Assembly (NCBI GenBank): GCA_032622095.1
Contig: CP136069.1
Coordinates: 187,105,122 to 187,169,121 of the forward strand
From: Siphonodentalium dalli
Lineage: Eukaryota; Mollusca; Scaphopoda; Gadilida; Siphonodentaliidae
DNA: 64,000 nucleotides
Reading direction: 5' to 3'
Shown here: positions 33,965-44,599 of the stretch, piece after piece
Numbering within the stretch: position 1 is the stretch's first letter
Layout: the number at the start of each line of letters is the position of its first letter
Made by a program: the position numbers and the translations under genes
The notes under the pieces: model-generated
What the model was told of the DNA's origin: nothing
The model's input: only the letters and a program-made list of their open reading frames with translations
Database searches by the model: none

Positions 33965-34930
33965 TTTATCTACCATTGGTGTGACAGAATCCACCGCACA
34001 AATTACATTTTAGGAGTTTCTTAAATACCAAAATTGTTGGAATTGTGTCGGACGATTAGCTTTCTTGAGTAAATTCTCCCAACCTGCACAGGTATCTGTG
34101 TCACGCGATTAGCTCGCTTTGCTAAATTCTCCCAAGCTGCAAGTTCACGCGAATACGCCTAACGGAAATTTAATTAAATGGACAAAATCTCTTAGACCTG
34201 CATGTTTGATATAATTTATACTAAATACTGAACAAATATATATTAGTTACTGTGTGATATGTTATACCGTAACACCCATGATGGTAGGCAATCAAATAAT
34301 GTTAAAACCTAGGGACTATTTGTTTATAGTACGCACGAATATACGTTGGCATGTCGTTTTGATTTTTCACGCGACTGATATGACGTCAGTTCATTCATGA
34401 TTTTGAACCAGTCAATGCCGTCACGAGCGAGTGTATCGCAACTGCAGTAACGATACAGATGTTTTTATCAGGGAATTTTATAGGAAATGGTAGATAAACT
34501 CTATTATTATATTCATTGTTGATAGTTCTCCGCTAACGAAATTTCTCATGTTGAAACAATTGTTACATATATGTAAACAAATCTGGTATAGCTCTGTTTT
34601 CAAAAACATCGTTAATCGTTTAATAAATTCATATCTTGTAGTCTGAATTTTTCAGAATATTGTTCATTGCTTTGACCTTTTCCTATGTTTACCGTTAATA
34701 ATTGATTTAACTTTGGTGTCTTGTGGAACTAGTTGGACTGTTATAGGCAATTATACTGTAACAGTAATGTTTGTGCAACAACGGTTTTGATATACGGAAT
34801 CTCATTATTGGTGAGATAACTTTTAGAAACTGTATGTGCATGAACACACTTCGAAGACATTAAGACCCTTATGTTTATATTCAGAGCCAACACCTAAAAA
34901 ATTACTATTCATGTATTTGGCCTACAACAT
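33965..34930. other. No gene seen
   Basis: AT-rich. A short duplicated phrase (GCGATTAGCT-GCTTTGCTAAATTCTCCCAAGCTGC and a diverged neighbour, 34055-34145) is the only structure noticed. Confidence 0.4.
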
Positions 34931-35360
34931 GTGACCCGCCATATATCAAATCCAGTCGTAAGTCGGGATTTTTTTACCCTGTGCCAATGCATTCTCTTAT
35001 ATATGCGAGTCGACCATAGGTCGCCTCTTATATATAAGAGAATGCATTGGCCTAACAATTTTTTACAATTTTAATAATTTTTTCTTTTATTCTTTAACAA
35101 TTTTATAATATCACCCATACAGAGCCCCAGACAAACATGAGTAGACGACACTCTTCTATATGATTCTATATATGTGTGGGGCTCCCTGCAGAGTAATGGA
35201 TGTTTTTTTATTTTATGTCCTAAAAATTGTCAGAAACATTTATTTAAAAAAAATGATAAAAAATGGTTAGGCCATGCAATGCATTCTCTAAAATATGCGA
35301 GGCGACATATGGTCGACTCGCATATATAAGAGAATGCATTGGCACAGGGTAAAAAAAAAA
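34931..35360 (+). mobile_element. Double-hairpin MITE, copy B, right end truncated at an exon donor
   Basis: It starts GTGACCCGCCATATATCAAA and keeps both internal hairpins and the core. After GGCACAGGGTAAAAAAAAAA it lacks the last ~35 bp of the right terminus. It runs directly into CTAACTTGCCTGG, the minus-strand exon end and splice donor of the EGF-like exon at 35370. Confidence 0.85.
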
Positions 35361-35369
35361 CTAACTTGC

Positions 35370-35543
35370 CTGGCATCGATATCTGTTGTTTGCGTACTGG
35401 AAAAATCCTGCGTCGCATTGGCATGTGAAGTTAGATGCGTTGGACGGTTGACAGGAAGAATCCCTCACGGTGCAACGGTTAAGTGGGGAGCACGGATAGC
35501 CGAGATAGGCGGCTTCTGCCAACGCAAGAACTAAGCACACACA
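35370..35543 (-). CDS. Exon 2: signal-peptide end plus EGF-like domain
   Basis: A 174-nt exon on the minus strand. Its acceptor is GTTTTTCGTTGCAG (AG at 35545-35544), and it is read in phase 0. It begins CVCLVLALAEA, a hydrophobic core and small-residue cleavage region, followed by an EGF-like domain with six cysteines (YPC, NRC, SSC, FTC, QC, YRC; C-x-C near the end). NAS and NFT form two possible N-glycosylation sites. The exon appears to end CCAG|GCAAGTTAG, a GC-type donor. The start is not here: the frame upstream opens only with TTG, and joining to 36706-36726 supplies an ATG. The phase-0 end does not match the phase-1 start of 25157-25348, so at least one exon is missing between them or the donor differs. 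Confidence 0.72.
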
Positions 35544-36705
35544 CTGCAACGAAAAACATAATGGGATATATATCTTCAATACATAATCAATGTTTTGTCT
35601 TGGAAAATTCTGACATGAACAACATCAAAATTACGGTCGAATGAAAATCAAAGCACAACATCTGCAAATGGTGGACTACACTGTATATATGTTTCGTGTA
35701 TACTTATTGGTGCAACAAACTACCGTCTGCACACACTAAAAGGGTCATGTATCTCCAGCATGTAACAATAGTTAGCTTTTTCCTATATTCAATATGAACC
35801 AATTAGAGTCTGCCATGTATACAATAGCAATTCTCGTTCCAACACATGTTGTTTTTTGCACTGAAACCTGAATCAAAATCTATATAGGTAAGCTAGATTT
35901 AATGTCTAAGCTATGTGATTGTGAATAACACATATATAATATGTACTCAACGTTGCATCTTGATAATGCTTATCGCACTATATGTGCCACCACAATCAAA
36001 GGAAAAATGGTTACATGACTTTTACTCTCAGTTATTAGATGTCGGTATGTCCGAGTTAGGTGTGTTCTGAGGTTCAGAGTTCGGTACAACGGAACCTCTG
36101 CAGCCTCTGTTTATTCGTCGAGGTTTAATGAATTCAACATATATGTCAAGTTGCGTGATTGTGTCCTGATGTTACATGTATTACTGAATCGTCACAATAA
36201 TCCTTTTGTCAAATGTGTTCATACCTATAATCGTTTATATAATATTGCATTTTAATACAACTATACTTTTACAGATGGATTTATGTTGAAAGTTTCCGTG
36301 TTTAATCAGTTGGAGGCATGCATATATCAATTTTCATTAACATCACGAATTCATATCTGCTATTGACTTGGAGCGTGAAGTGTTACTGTTGGTCGCTATT
36401 TTTTAGTTGACATAATACTTCATTTATGGTCATTTGAAACAGCAGTAACGTGGGTATTAGAACAGGCAGCCCATGTAAGATAGCTATGTGAAAAATTCCT
36501 ACCTCGAACCCCAAGAGATCGTTCACTATATATTAGGTGCATTTAACTGTAATAATGTTTTTAACTTTCGTTTTTTTTTGTTCCTGATATGTTGCACGGC
36601 CACCATTACATTACTTCAATGTAGTTTATTTCTTATCATATAATTTTACACGTTCAACACATGTCGTATTCTAAATATTATATACAATTTTAAAGAAATA
36701 CATAC
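35544..36705 (-). other. Intron 1 of the EGF-like gene
   Basis: A 1,162-nt AT-rich interval from GTATGT (36705-36700) to TTGCAG (35549-35544) on the minus strand. It is phase 0 and contains no recognised repeat. Confidence 0.6.
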
Positions 36706-36726
36706 CGAAATATGGATAAGAATCAT
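36706..36726 (-). CDS. Exon 1: start codon and signal-peptide beginning (7 codons)
   Basis: On the minus strand ATG starts at 36726 and reads MILIHIS, then a consensus donor TCG|GTATGT in phase 0. Joining to CVCLVLALAEA of exon 2 gives a short, strongly hydrophobic signal peptide with a likely cleavage site after AEA, just before the EGF-like domain. This supports the splice choice. A TATA-like box lies about 135 nt upstream of the ATG, leaving room for a 5' UTR of about 110 nt. The exon is too small to be found by length alone. The assignment is by reading and is not backed by transcript data. Confidence 0.6.
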
Positions 36727-36860
36727 ATTGTAGGTGAGTCTCAAATAATCTGTAGCTGTTACTTGAGATGAATAGGTTGCTGGGTGTAGACTTTCGGTGC
36801 AGAAATCGGCGTGAGTTCTGTGGTGGATGATGATACAACTGACTTGTAATCCCACGGGGA

Positions 36861-36868
36861 TTTATATA
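36861..36868 (-). promoter_or_regulatory. TATA box of the EGF-like gene
   Basis: TATATAAA on the minus strand, inside CCTTATATATAAATCCC. Transcription would start about 30 nt downstream, near 36835. The flanks are moderately GC-rich compared with the surroundings. Confidence 0.5.
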
Positions 36869-37554
36869 TAAGGCGGATTATATTTTTTTATATTCGCTCC
36901 TATTAGTTATTATGCCACGTGTAGTGACGTGAATTAAAATATATTCCACAAAAACACATACAGGATATTGCCTGGGGGTACCAGATGTAATGATCGTGAT
37001 GGTGATCAAAAGATATATAGACGACGCCAATCCCACCTGAAATGTTTACTTGTCGACAAAAGAAGATATCTCACATGATATGACTTGCATTAAATTATGA
37101 TATACATCGAACTGCAACAGTAAAAGCTGCATGCCACTTAGCCATGGGTTGGGTAGAAAATTCGATTAACTTCATGATAATTAAAGTTACACCAAAGCCA
37201 ATTACGCCTGAAACGAAATCTTACTTGTGTACATCCTGGTTAATCTGACATGGGCGGTTTTTGTTTATATTAGTAATGGTGGAAAGTCACATGCACAGTG
37301 ACGCAATTGAATTTATTAAACGCGTATATATAATTCACATGTACTTTGTTTGCACCTACTGGATGCGTGCGCCATTCGACGAGGAGGAAAGTCATTTAAT
37401 TATTCTATTGCGTATTACTTAATTCCAATGCTGATTCAAATAACATATTCAATTCAATTATACATACAATGGCCATAGCAGAGAAAACAAATATTGATTA
37501 ATTATATGGCATCCGCCTTGGTCAAGTATTCGCTTATCAAATATCAACATATAT
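36869..37554. other. Upstream region, nothing further seen
   Basis: Presumed promoter-proximal sequence of the minus-strand EGF-like gene. No other gene or repeat was recognised before the MITE at 37555. Confidence 0.4.
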
Positions 37555-38016
37555 GTGACCCTTCCATATCAAATCCAGCCGTAAGTCGGGATTTTTTTAC
37601 CCTGTGCCAATGCATTCTCTTATGTATGCGAGTCGACCATAGGTCGCCTCGCATATATAAGAGAATGCATTGGCCTAACAATTTTTTTTTCATTGTTTTT
37701 AAATAAATGTTTCTTACAATTTTTAGGACATAAAATAAAAAACATCCATTACCCTGCAGGGAGCACCACACATATATAGAAGCAGATAGAAGAGTGTCGT
37801 CTGCTCATGTTTGTCTGGGGCTCTGTATGTGTGAAATTATAAAATTGTTGAAGAATACAAGAACAAATTATTAAAATTGTAAAAAATTGTTAGGCCAATG
37901 CATTCTCTTATATATGCGAGGCGACCTATGGTCGACTCGCATATATAAGAGAATGCATTGGCACAGGGTAAAAAAAAAATTCCCGACTTACGACTGGATT
38001 TGATATGGCGGGTCAC
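37555..38016 (-). mobile_element. Double-hairpin MITE, copy C (inverted, complete)
   Basis: Same termini and internal hairpins as copies A and B, but with the asymmetric core reversed (GAGTGTCGTCTGCTCATGTT, TGTCTGGGGCTC on the plus strand). The left terminus reads GTGACCCTTCCATATC, with two changes in the otherwise conserved GCCATATC. It lies about 0.7 kb upstream of the EGF-gene TATA box. Confidence 0.9.
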
Positions 38017-39814
38017 ATAATTTTATGGAGATTGTTTGTGAACCTTAGTAGACAGTGAACTATAACTATATGGGTATGGTTAGCTCATGGTCCACGTTGG
38101 TCCTGCGTTGCATTAAGACAGGACTGGTGCTGAGATATTCCGGCTCAATCAATTAGGATAACCACTACTATATCCAAACGTACCTATTTCGAATTAATAT
38201 GCAACACACGTGGTCATTAACACTCGATGTCGCACATGTATGTATATGGCCACTTCCACTGTGAATAATTAGTTTTTCTGTGATTGAGATTAAGATGAAT
38301 TATACCGACTACACTCTTATAAAGCAATAGGTACTCTGTAGTACCTACGTAGGTACTGAACTTGTCCCTCGGGGAGTACCAAAACTGTTGGTACACTGGG
38401 TACCAAAAGTGTTATTTATCTGGACTGTTGGTACTCTGGTGTATCAACTATCCACTGGCAGGTACTCCAAAAATGCCAATGTGTTGAGCGTTTTGCTTAT
38501 CGTACACTATTTACGTGTTGTACCGGTATATAAACAAACGCTCAGCTCACACAAAGAGTGTTTTGTGGATACAACATTGCACTCATATTCTCATTATACT
38601 ATACTGTTATTTCAAGCGAGCTTTTCAATTACGAGTAATACTAATTTCCACCAATCTGAATCATACGAATCGGGGCTCTTATTTGAAGACTATCACATTT
38701 ATCACTCAAATTTTTATATGTAAACGTAAAACATTTGAATTGGCATACTTGATTTCTTGAGTTGACAAGCCGTAACAAGGTTCTCATAGTCACAATATTC
38801 TCAACAAATCTGCCAATTTCGCTTTGCAAGGAAATGACCTCTTCCATAAATAGGCACCATATATGCCTGACTTACAATCATGATTGATCAATTACTACAT
38901 GTATGTAGCATAGGGTTGTAATGGTGTACATTGTCAAGATACGATACGAATCACGAGTGTATATATGCAAATCACTTCAGCTGAATTAATGTTTTTATCC
39001 TTGAACCGTTCGAGCGGTTTCTTATCTCAATTTCTTCTCATGGACTTCAATTACAGTGCATGTCGACGCAAAATTATATCCACCGGGTTCGTATATATAT
39101 ATTTTTTACAACACTCTCGGGTGTGGCGACTTAGTCATTTCATTTGATTCTAGGAAAAATAATTTCAGAAAACAACGTTTATAACAACTGTAGATCCCAG
39201 AGGCATACTCAAACCACAACTGCATTGCAGGATGTCCGGGACAAGATAGACAATAAACTACGGTGGCTGGGGCGCATGTCGCGATATAATCGTATTTTAT
39301 TCGCGATCTCACGAAATTTGGTAAAACATTTATGATCTAACATGGCTGATATGTTTTATATCGCCGAAATATGCGTGGGTCTCGACCAAGTTATCAGATT
39401 GCAGGAATTTAAAGCTACACCTGTATACGCATTAGTGTATACGTGTAATGCACAAAAGCCTACGTTTGAAACATTTATCAAGTGAAAGGACAATAGTCAA
39501 GAAACGTTCGAAGTTTAACGTTGAGATCTATCACGTTTTGACGTCAGTCTTATAACTATTTGACTGTCCACATAACCTGTGATTATTCACATAAAAATCG
39601 AGTATAATTATTGATTATCCACACTGATACAGATAAAATAATCGACTATGATTTACACCGTCGAATTTATATTACCCCAGGTATCTAAGAAGCCCGTGAG
39701 GGAAAAACCTAAGTCAGCTATACCTGAGTCATGTCCGGATGCTGGTGGGTCCAGTTATGCCCCCAGCATCCATATTAATATACGCATAGAATCCAAATGT
39801 ATAGGAATCTCCCC
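38017..39814. other. No gene seen; GGTACT/GTACC repeats at 38318-38475
   Basis: Between 38318 and 38475 the words GGTACT, AGTACC and TTGGTAC recur about ten times in both orientations. They are followed by TTGAGCGTTTTGCTTATCGT, which resembles the edge of the 43-bp satellite at 55996. The remainder is AT-rich; frames at 38388-38760 have no recognisable domain. Confidence 0.45.
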
Positions 39815-40245
39815 CACACCAAACTCGAACTCAAACAACTTTTTCTCAGAAAAAGTTAATTTCTCGCCGTTTCATTACTATATGAAGCAAAATAAGCAAT
39901 AAAACAATAAGATGATTTTGTCATGTATTTGCTGGGTGGTGAGATATCCTGGCCTGGACATCTTCCCCACCCCATAGTGTCATGACTATATAAAGCAAAA
40001 CAAAGCAATAAAACTTTAAGAGGATTTTTTTTTCTTTATGTAGCTGGGTGGGAGATATCCTGGCCTGGACACACCCGCCCCCACCCATCCCAAACCCTGA
40101 CGCAAACAACTTTTTCACGGAGAACTTAATTTATCGCCATTTCATGACTATATAAAGCAAAAATAAGCAATAAAACCATAAGAGGATTTATTGTCATGTT
40201 GGTGCTGGGTGAGAGGGGGTATCCAGGCCTGGACACTTTTCGGGT
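39815..40245. repeat. Diverged tandem repeat, 3 units (~165 bp; middle unit shorter)
   Basis: Each unit has a TTTCATNACTATATNAAGCA block (about 39870, 39980, 40143), GCAATAAAAC, and GCTGGGTG-GATATCC-GGCCTGGACA (39930, 40041, 40206). Units 1 and 3 also have CAAACAACTTTTTC, which the middle unit has lost. CCTGGCCTGGACA is the best conserved part. Confidence 0.8.
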
Positions 40246-41172
40246 CATTTCAGGATCAGACTATAAAATGCGTGAAAACAAAATCTCACTTAAAAACAAT
40301 TATATAAAAAAGAGAACTTTATATTATAAAAAAAAAAAAAAGGGTCAAACGGTATCAAATTAGTGAAATTTTTGTTTAGTCATACATGGGGAAGATATCC
40401 AGGGAGGGGGGGACATATCCTAGGATATCCATTCAATAGTTAATTCAGACAATTAATATTTATGCAATATTCTCCCGCGAGAACAGCAAGAGAATATTAA
40501 TATGAAGGGATTTTCATAAACCGTTCTGCTTTATATTTTAAATACTCATATCTGCCTTTTTATGAGGATCAATTTGCTTTAAATTATGGTTTCCATGGTT
40601 ACGGAATGGTTTTAGGATAATAATGGGGAAACGTGTTTTAAGACAGAATCAACCTAAATGTGGTCACATTTGTTCGTGCAATGATATGTATGTGGGTGAC
40701 TGCACAGCACACAAGCACACTACAGGATGACAGGCTAATGAATTGGCAGGTTGACAAAAAGGTTTTTAGTCAAACATGGAGATTAGCGGAAAGTAAAAGT
40801 GGGTGTCTGACATTTGCATACACATTCGCTGTAGTTGGAGGAGTTTACGGTTGCTAGGAGACAAGGAGTCTGCAGAAATAGTTTAATTAGATTAACTGCT
40901 CTTACGCTATAATACACATTAAAACACACCTGCATATTATCCCTTTGTCTTGATACGTCTGTTATCCGCCAAAATGCTCAAGCATTTCGGTAGCATGTAT
41001 GGTCTTATAACGCCCACGGTTATTATATTAATAATAAACGGGTATTCTTTTAAGAATACCCGTGATCATTATTAAGAATACGCAAGGGATTATTTGATAG
41101 GTAATTCGGTCGCGAGTCGAGAACATCGAATAATAAGATACACAAAACTACTACCGTAACAGGGACTCAGAT
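40246..41172. other. No gene seen; small perfect hairpin at 41036-41059
   Basis: CGGGTATTCTT-TT-AAGAATACCCG is a perfect hairpin with 11-bp arms, extended by AATAAT/ATTATT outside. The rest is AT-rich, with a poly-A run at 40328. Confidence 0.5.
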
Positions 41173-44100
41173 GGAATCACTGAACTAAATGGTTTCCCAT
41201 AGGCGACAGTGTTAAAGTTTCGGCCAAATTCAATGAATTGAAGCCTGCAGGCCATACCAGTGATGTTTACCCAGCTAGATTGACACCAGTTGATCACGAA
41301 AATGCAAGAAAAATCATAGGTCATGTGTTTACTTTTTAAAATAAATCCCCAAGTGTACGACAGGGCTATTCCACAGCCAAATTTGATCTGGAAAAACCCA
41401 GATCTACAACAGCTTGTTAAATACATTTGCCGCTCACAAAAATCCGTTCCCCCATTCACTCACCAGTTTAAATTATTTAGAAATTATGTACAAATCAAAT
41501 AAACGCGATGTCGTCCTTTAATAACGTGACGCATGTATCAGGTGAAGGTCATTCTTCAGTTACCTTCACCTTTAGCATTCCACGGTGTACTCGCTCCCCG
41601 ACTCTAGAACACATTTAGCTCCCTGATTCCTATATATATGTATATGTGTGAAACACAGCGTTTCTTATAGTATTTTATCAAAATATAGACCTTACTGAAA
41701 TCAAAAATGGATTATATCGAGCAGTAGTGGTTTATTTTTCCAATATGAGGCATCCTGAAAATTAGTGTCAATCCTCAAAATAAAGCCAAAAAAAAGAGTT
41801 TGTTTTTCAATTTTACTAGCTAATGCATCTTGTATAACTGAAGTATGTCCTTATATACCATAATATTACTAAATTGAAGAGGAAATGTTAATATACATTT
41901 TGAGAGGGATATATTGTCCAATTTTAAACCCTTTTCATGCAGAATTTGGCAATTTATAATAAATATTTACCAAAATTAACAGAAAATAAAAATTAAAAAT
42001 ATTTTAATAACAATGTAAAGCAACCATAAGTCAATTTAAATATCGAAACATTATGATACAACATCAGACACAGCTTCAGGGATGAAATTTTACCAGATGG
42101 CAGGGCATACTGTCTGTTTAACAAAGCTGCAATGACAGTTTTGCACGACAGTAACTCTAGTGGTGATGCCATCACCCCACCCCCACCCCCCGACTTGGGG
42201 TGGGGCTACGGTCCCAGATAAGGCTACTGGGTGCCGGAAAAGCTTAATTGGTCAAATGAGACCTTTTCCCAATGGGGGGAGGGGGTTAACACTCCTCAGA
42301 ATTGTGGGGAGGGGGGCTTTAGAACCCTGAACCCCTAATGGTACCTGACATACATACAAAATTACCAGATTTATCACTTTCTTTACTATCTACATGCGAA
42401 TCCATGCGTTTCTTCTTTAAATCTGTCCAAAATGTGGTCATTATCATTTGAAAATAAGAAAATATGGAATTAACAACTTATCATGGCGAGACGTGAAATT
42501 TCGTAAAATTCAAATTTTTCTTATAGGAATCACTGAACTAAATGGTTTCCCATAGGCGACATTGTTAACGTTTCGGCCAAATTCAATGAATTGAAGCCTG
42601 CAGGCCATACCAGTGATGTTTACCCAGCTAGATTGACACCAGTTGATCACGAAAATGCAAGAAAAATCATAGGTCATGTGTTTACTTTTTAAAATAAATC
42701 CCCATGTGTACGACAGGGCTATCCCACAGCCAAATTTGATCTGGAAAAACCCAGATCTACAACAGCTTGTTAAATACATTTGCCGCTCACAAAAATCCGT
42801 TCCCCCATTCACTCACCAGTTTAAATTATTTAGAAATTATGTACAAATCAAATAAACGCGATGTCGTCCTTTAATAACGTGACGCATGTATCAGGTGAAG
42901 GTCATTCTTCAGTTACCTTCACCTTTAGCATTCCACGGTGTACTCGCTCCCCGACTCTAGAACACATTTAGCTCCCTGATTCCTATATATATGTATATGT
43001 GTGAAACACAGCGTTTCTTATAGTATTTTATCAAAATATAGACCTTACTGAAATCAAAAATGGATTATATCGAGCAGTAGTGGTTTATTTTTCCAATATG
43101 AGGCATCCTGAAAATTAGTGTCAATCCTCAAAATAAAGCCAAAAAAAAGAGTTTGTTTTTCAATTTTACTAGCTAATGCATCTTGTATAACTGAAGTATG
43201 TCCTTATATACCATAATATTACTAAATTGAAGAGGAAATGTTAATATACATTTTGAGAGGGATATATTGTCCAATTTTAAACCCTTTTCATGCAGAATTT
43301 GGCAATTTATAATAAATATTTACCAAAATTAACAGAAAATAAAAATTAAAAATATTTTAATAACAATGTAAAGCAACCATAAGTCAATTTAAATATCGAA
43401 ACATTATGATACAACATCAGACACAGCTTCAGGGATGAAATTTTACCAGATGGCAGGGCATACTGTCTGTTTAACAAAGCTGCAATGACAGTTTTGCACG
43501 ACAGTAACTCTAGTGGTGATGCCATCACCCCACCCCCACCCCCCGACTTGGGGTGGGGCTACGGTCCCAGATAAGGCTACTGGGTGCCGGAAAAGCTTAA
43601 TTGGTCAAATGAGACCTTTTCCCAATGGGGGGAGGGGGTTAACACTCCTCAGAATTGTGGGGAGGGGGGCTTTAGACCCCTGAACCCCTAATGGTACCTG
43701 ACATACATACAAAATTACCATATTTATCACTTTCTTTACTATCTACATGCGAATCCATGCGTTTCTTCTTTAAATCTGTCCAAAATGTGGTCATTATCAT
43801 TTGAAAATAAGAAAATATGGAATTAACAACTTATCATGGCGAGACGTGAAATTTCGTAAAATTCAAATTTTTCTTATAGGAATCACTGAACTAAATGGTT
43901 TCCCATAGGCGACATTGTTAACGTTTCGGCCAAATTCAATGAATTGAAGCCTGCAGGCCATACCAGTGATGTTTACCCAGCTAGATTGACACCAGTTGAT
44001 CACGAAAATGCAAGAAAAATCATAGGTCATGTGTTTACTTTTTAAAATAAATCCCCATGTGTACGACAGGGCTATCCCACAGCCAAATTTGATCTGGAAA

Positions 44101-44336
44101 AACCCAGATCTACAACAGCTTGTTAAATACATTTGCCGCTCACAAAAATCCGTTCCCCCATTCACTCATCAGTTTAAATTATTTAGATATTATGTACAAA
44201 TCAAATAAACGCGATGTCGTCCTTTAATAACGTGACGCATGTATCAGGTGAAGGTCATTCTTCAGTTACCTTCACCTTTAGCATTCCACGGTGTACTCGC
44301 TCCCCAACTCTAGAACACATTTAGCTCCCTGATTCC
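41173..44336. repeat. Recent tandem duplication: 1,353-bp unit, 2.34 copies
   Basis: Unit A 41173-42525, unit B 42526-43878 and a partial unit C 43879-44336 (458 bp) are in the same orientation and differ at only a few bases (for example GTTAAAGTT in A, GTTAACGTT in B and C; CTCACC to CTCATC in C). Each complete unit contains two minus-strand frames, about 100 codons (the Cys-rich frame ending at the left of each unit) and 60 codons. Neither has a recognised domain, and the longer frame opens with GTG, so I do not call them genes. The unit also holds a G/C-tract region (GACTTGGGGTGGGG, GGGGGGAGGGGG). Confidence 0.95.
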
Positions 44337-44599
44337 AGATGTGGCGACAGCAGGGGTGGAAGGGTCCGAAGGGGGGTAATATGTAATAGACCCTTTTCAC
44401 ATTAGGCATATGGAGTTACCGGTCGTCTGCAATAATTCCATTCACAGCTGATACGGAGGCCACCAATTTAATGAGATTCTCCAGATCAGCCAGTCGTTTT
44501 GTTTACATCTGCGCGGTATTTGTTTTAAGCTTTGTAATATCTGCTAGCTTCGGCATTAAATGAACATCAATCATTAGATTACACACAAAAGTGGTTGAT

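Noticed and set aside
33512-34024. Frames on both strands encoding MYRD-ASFRGHIATRR
   Set aside because: Both are read from the two arms of the hairpin at 33794-33964.
35361-35579. Unspliced signal-peptide reading of the EGF-like exon (hydrophobic frame upstream of 35543)
   Set aside because: The frame opens with TTG, not ATG, and a clear acceptor lies at 35544. Splicing to the ATG exon at 36706-36726 explains it better.
41151-44165. Cys-rich ~100-codon frames in each 1,353-bp unit as a three-copy gene family
   Set aside because: They open with GTG, have no recognised domain, and their identity is explained by the very recent tandem duplication.
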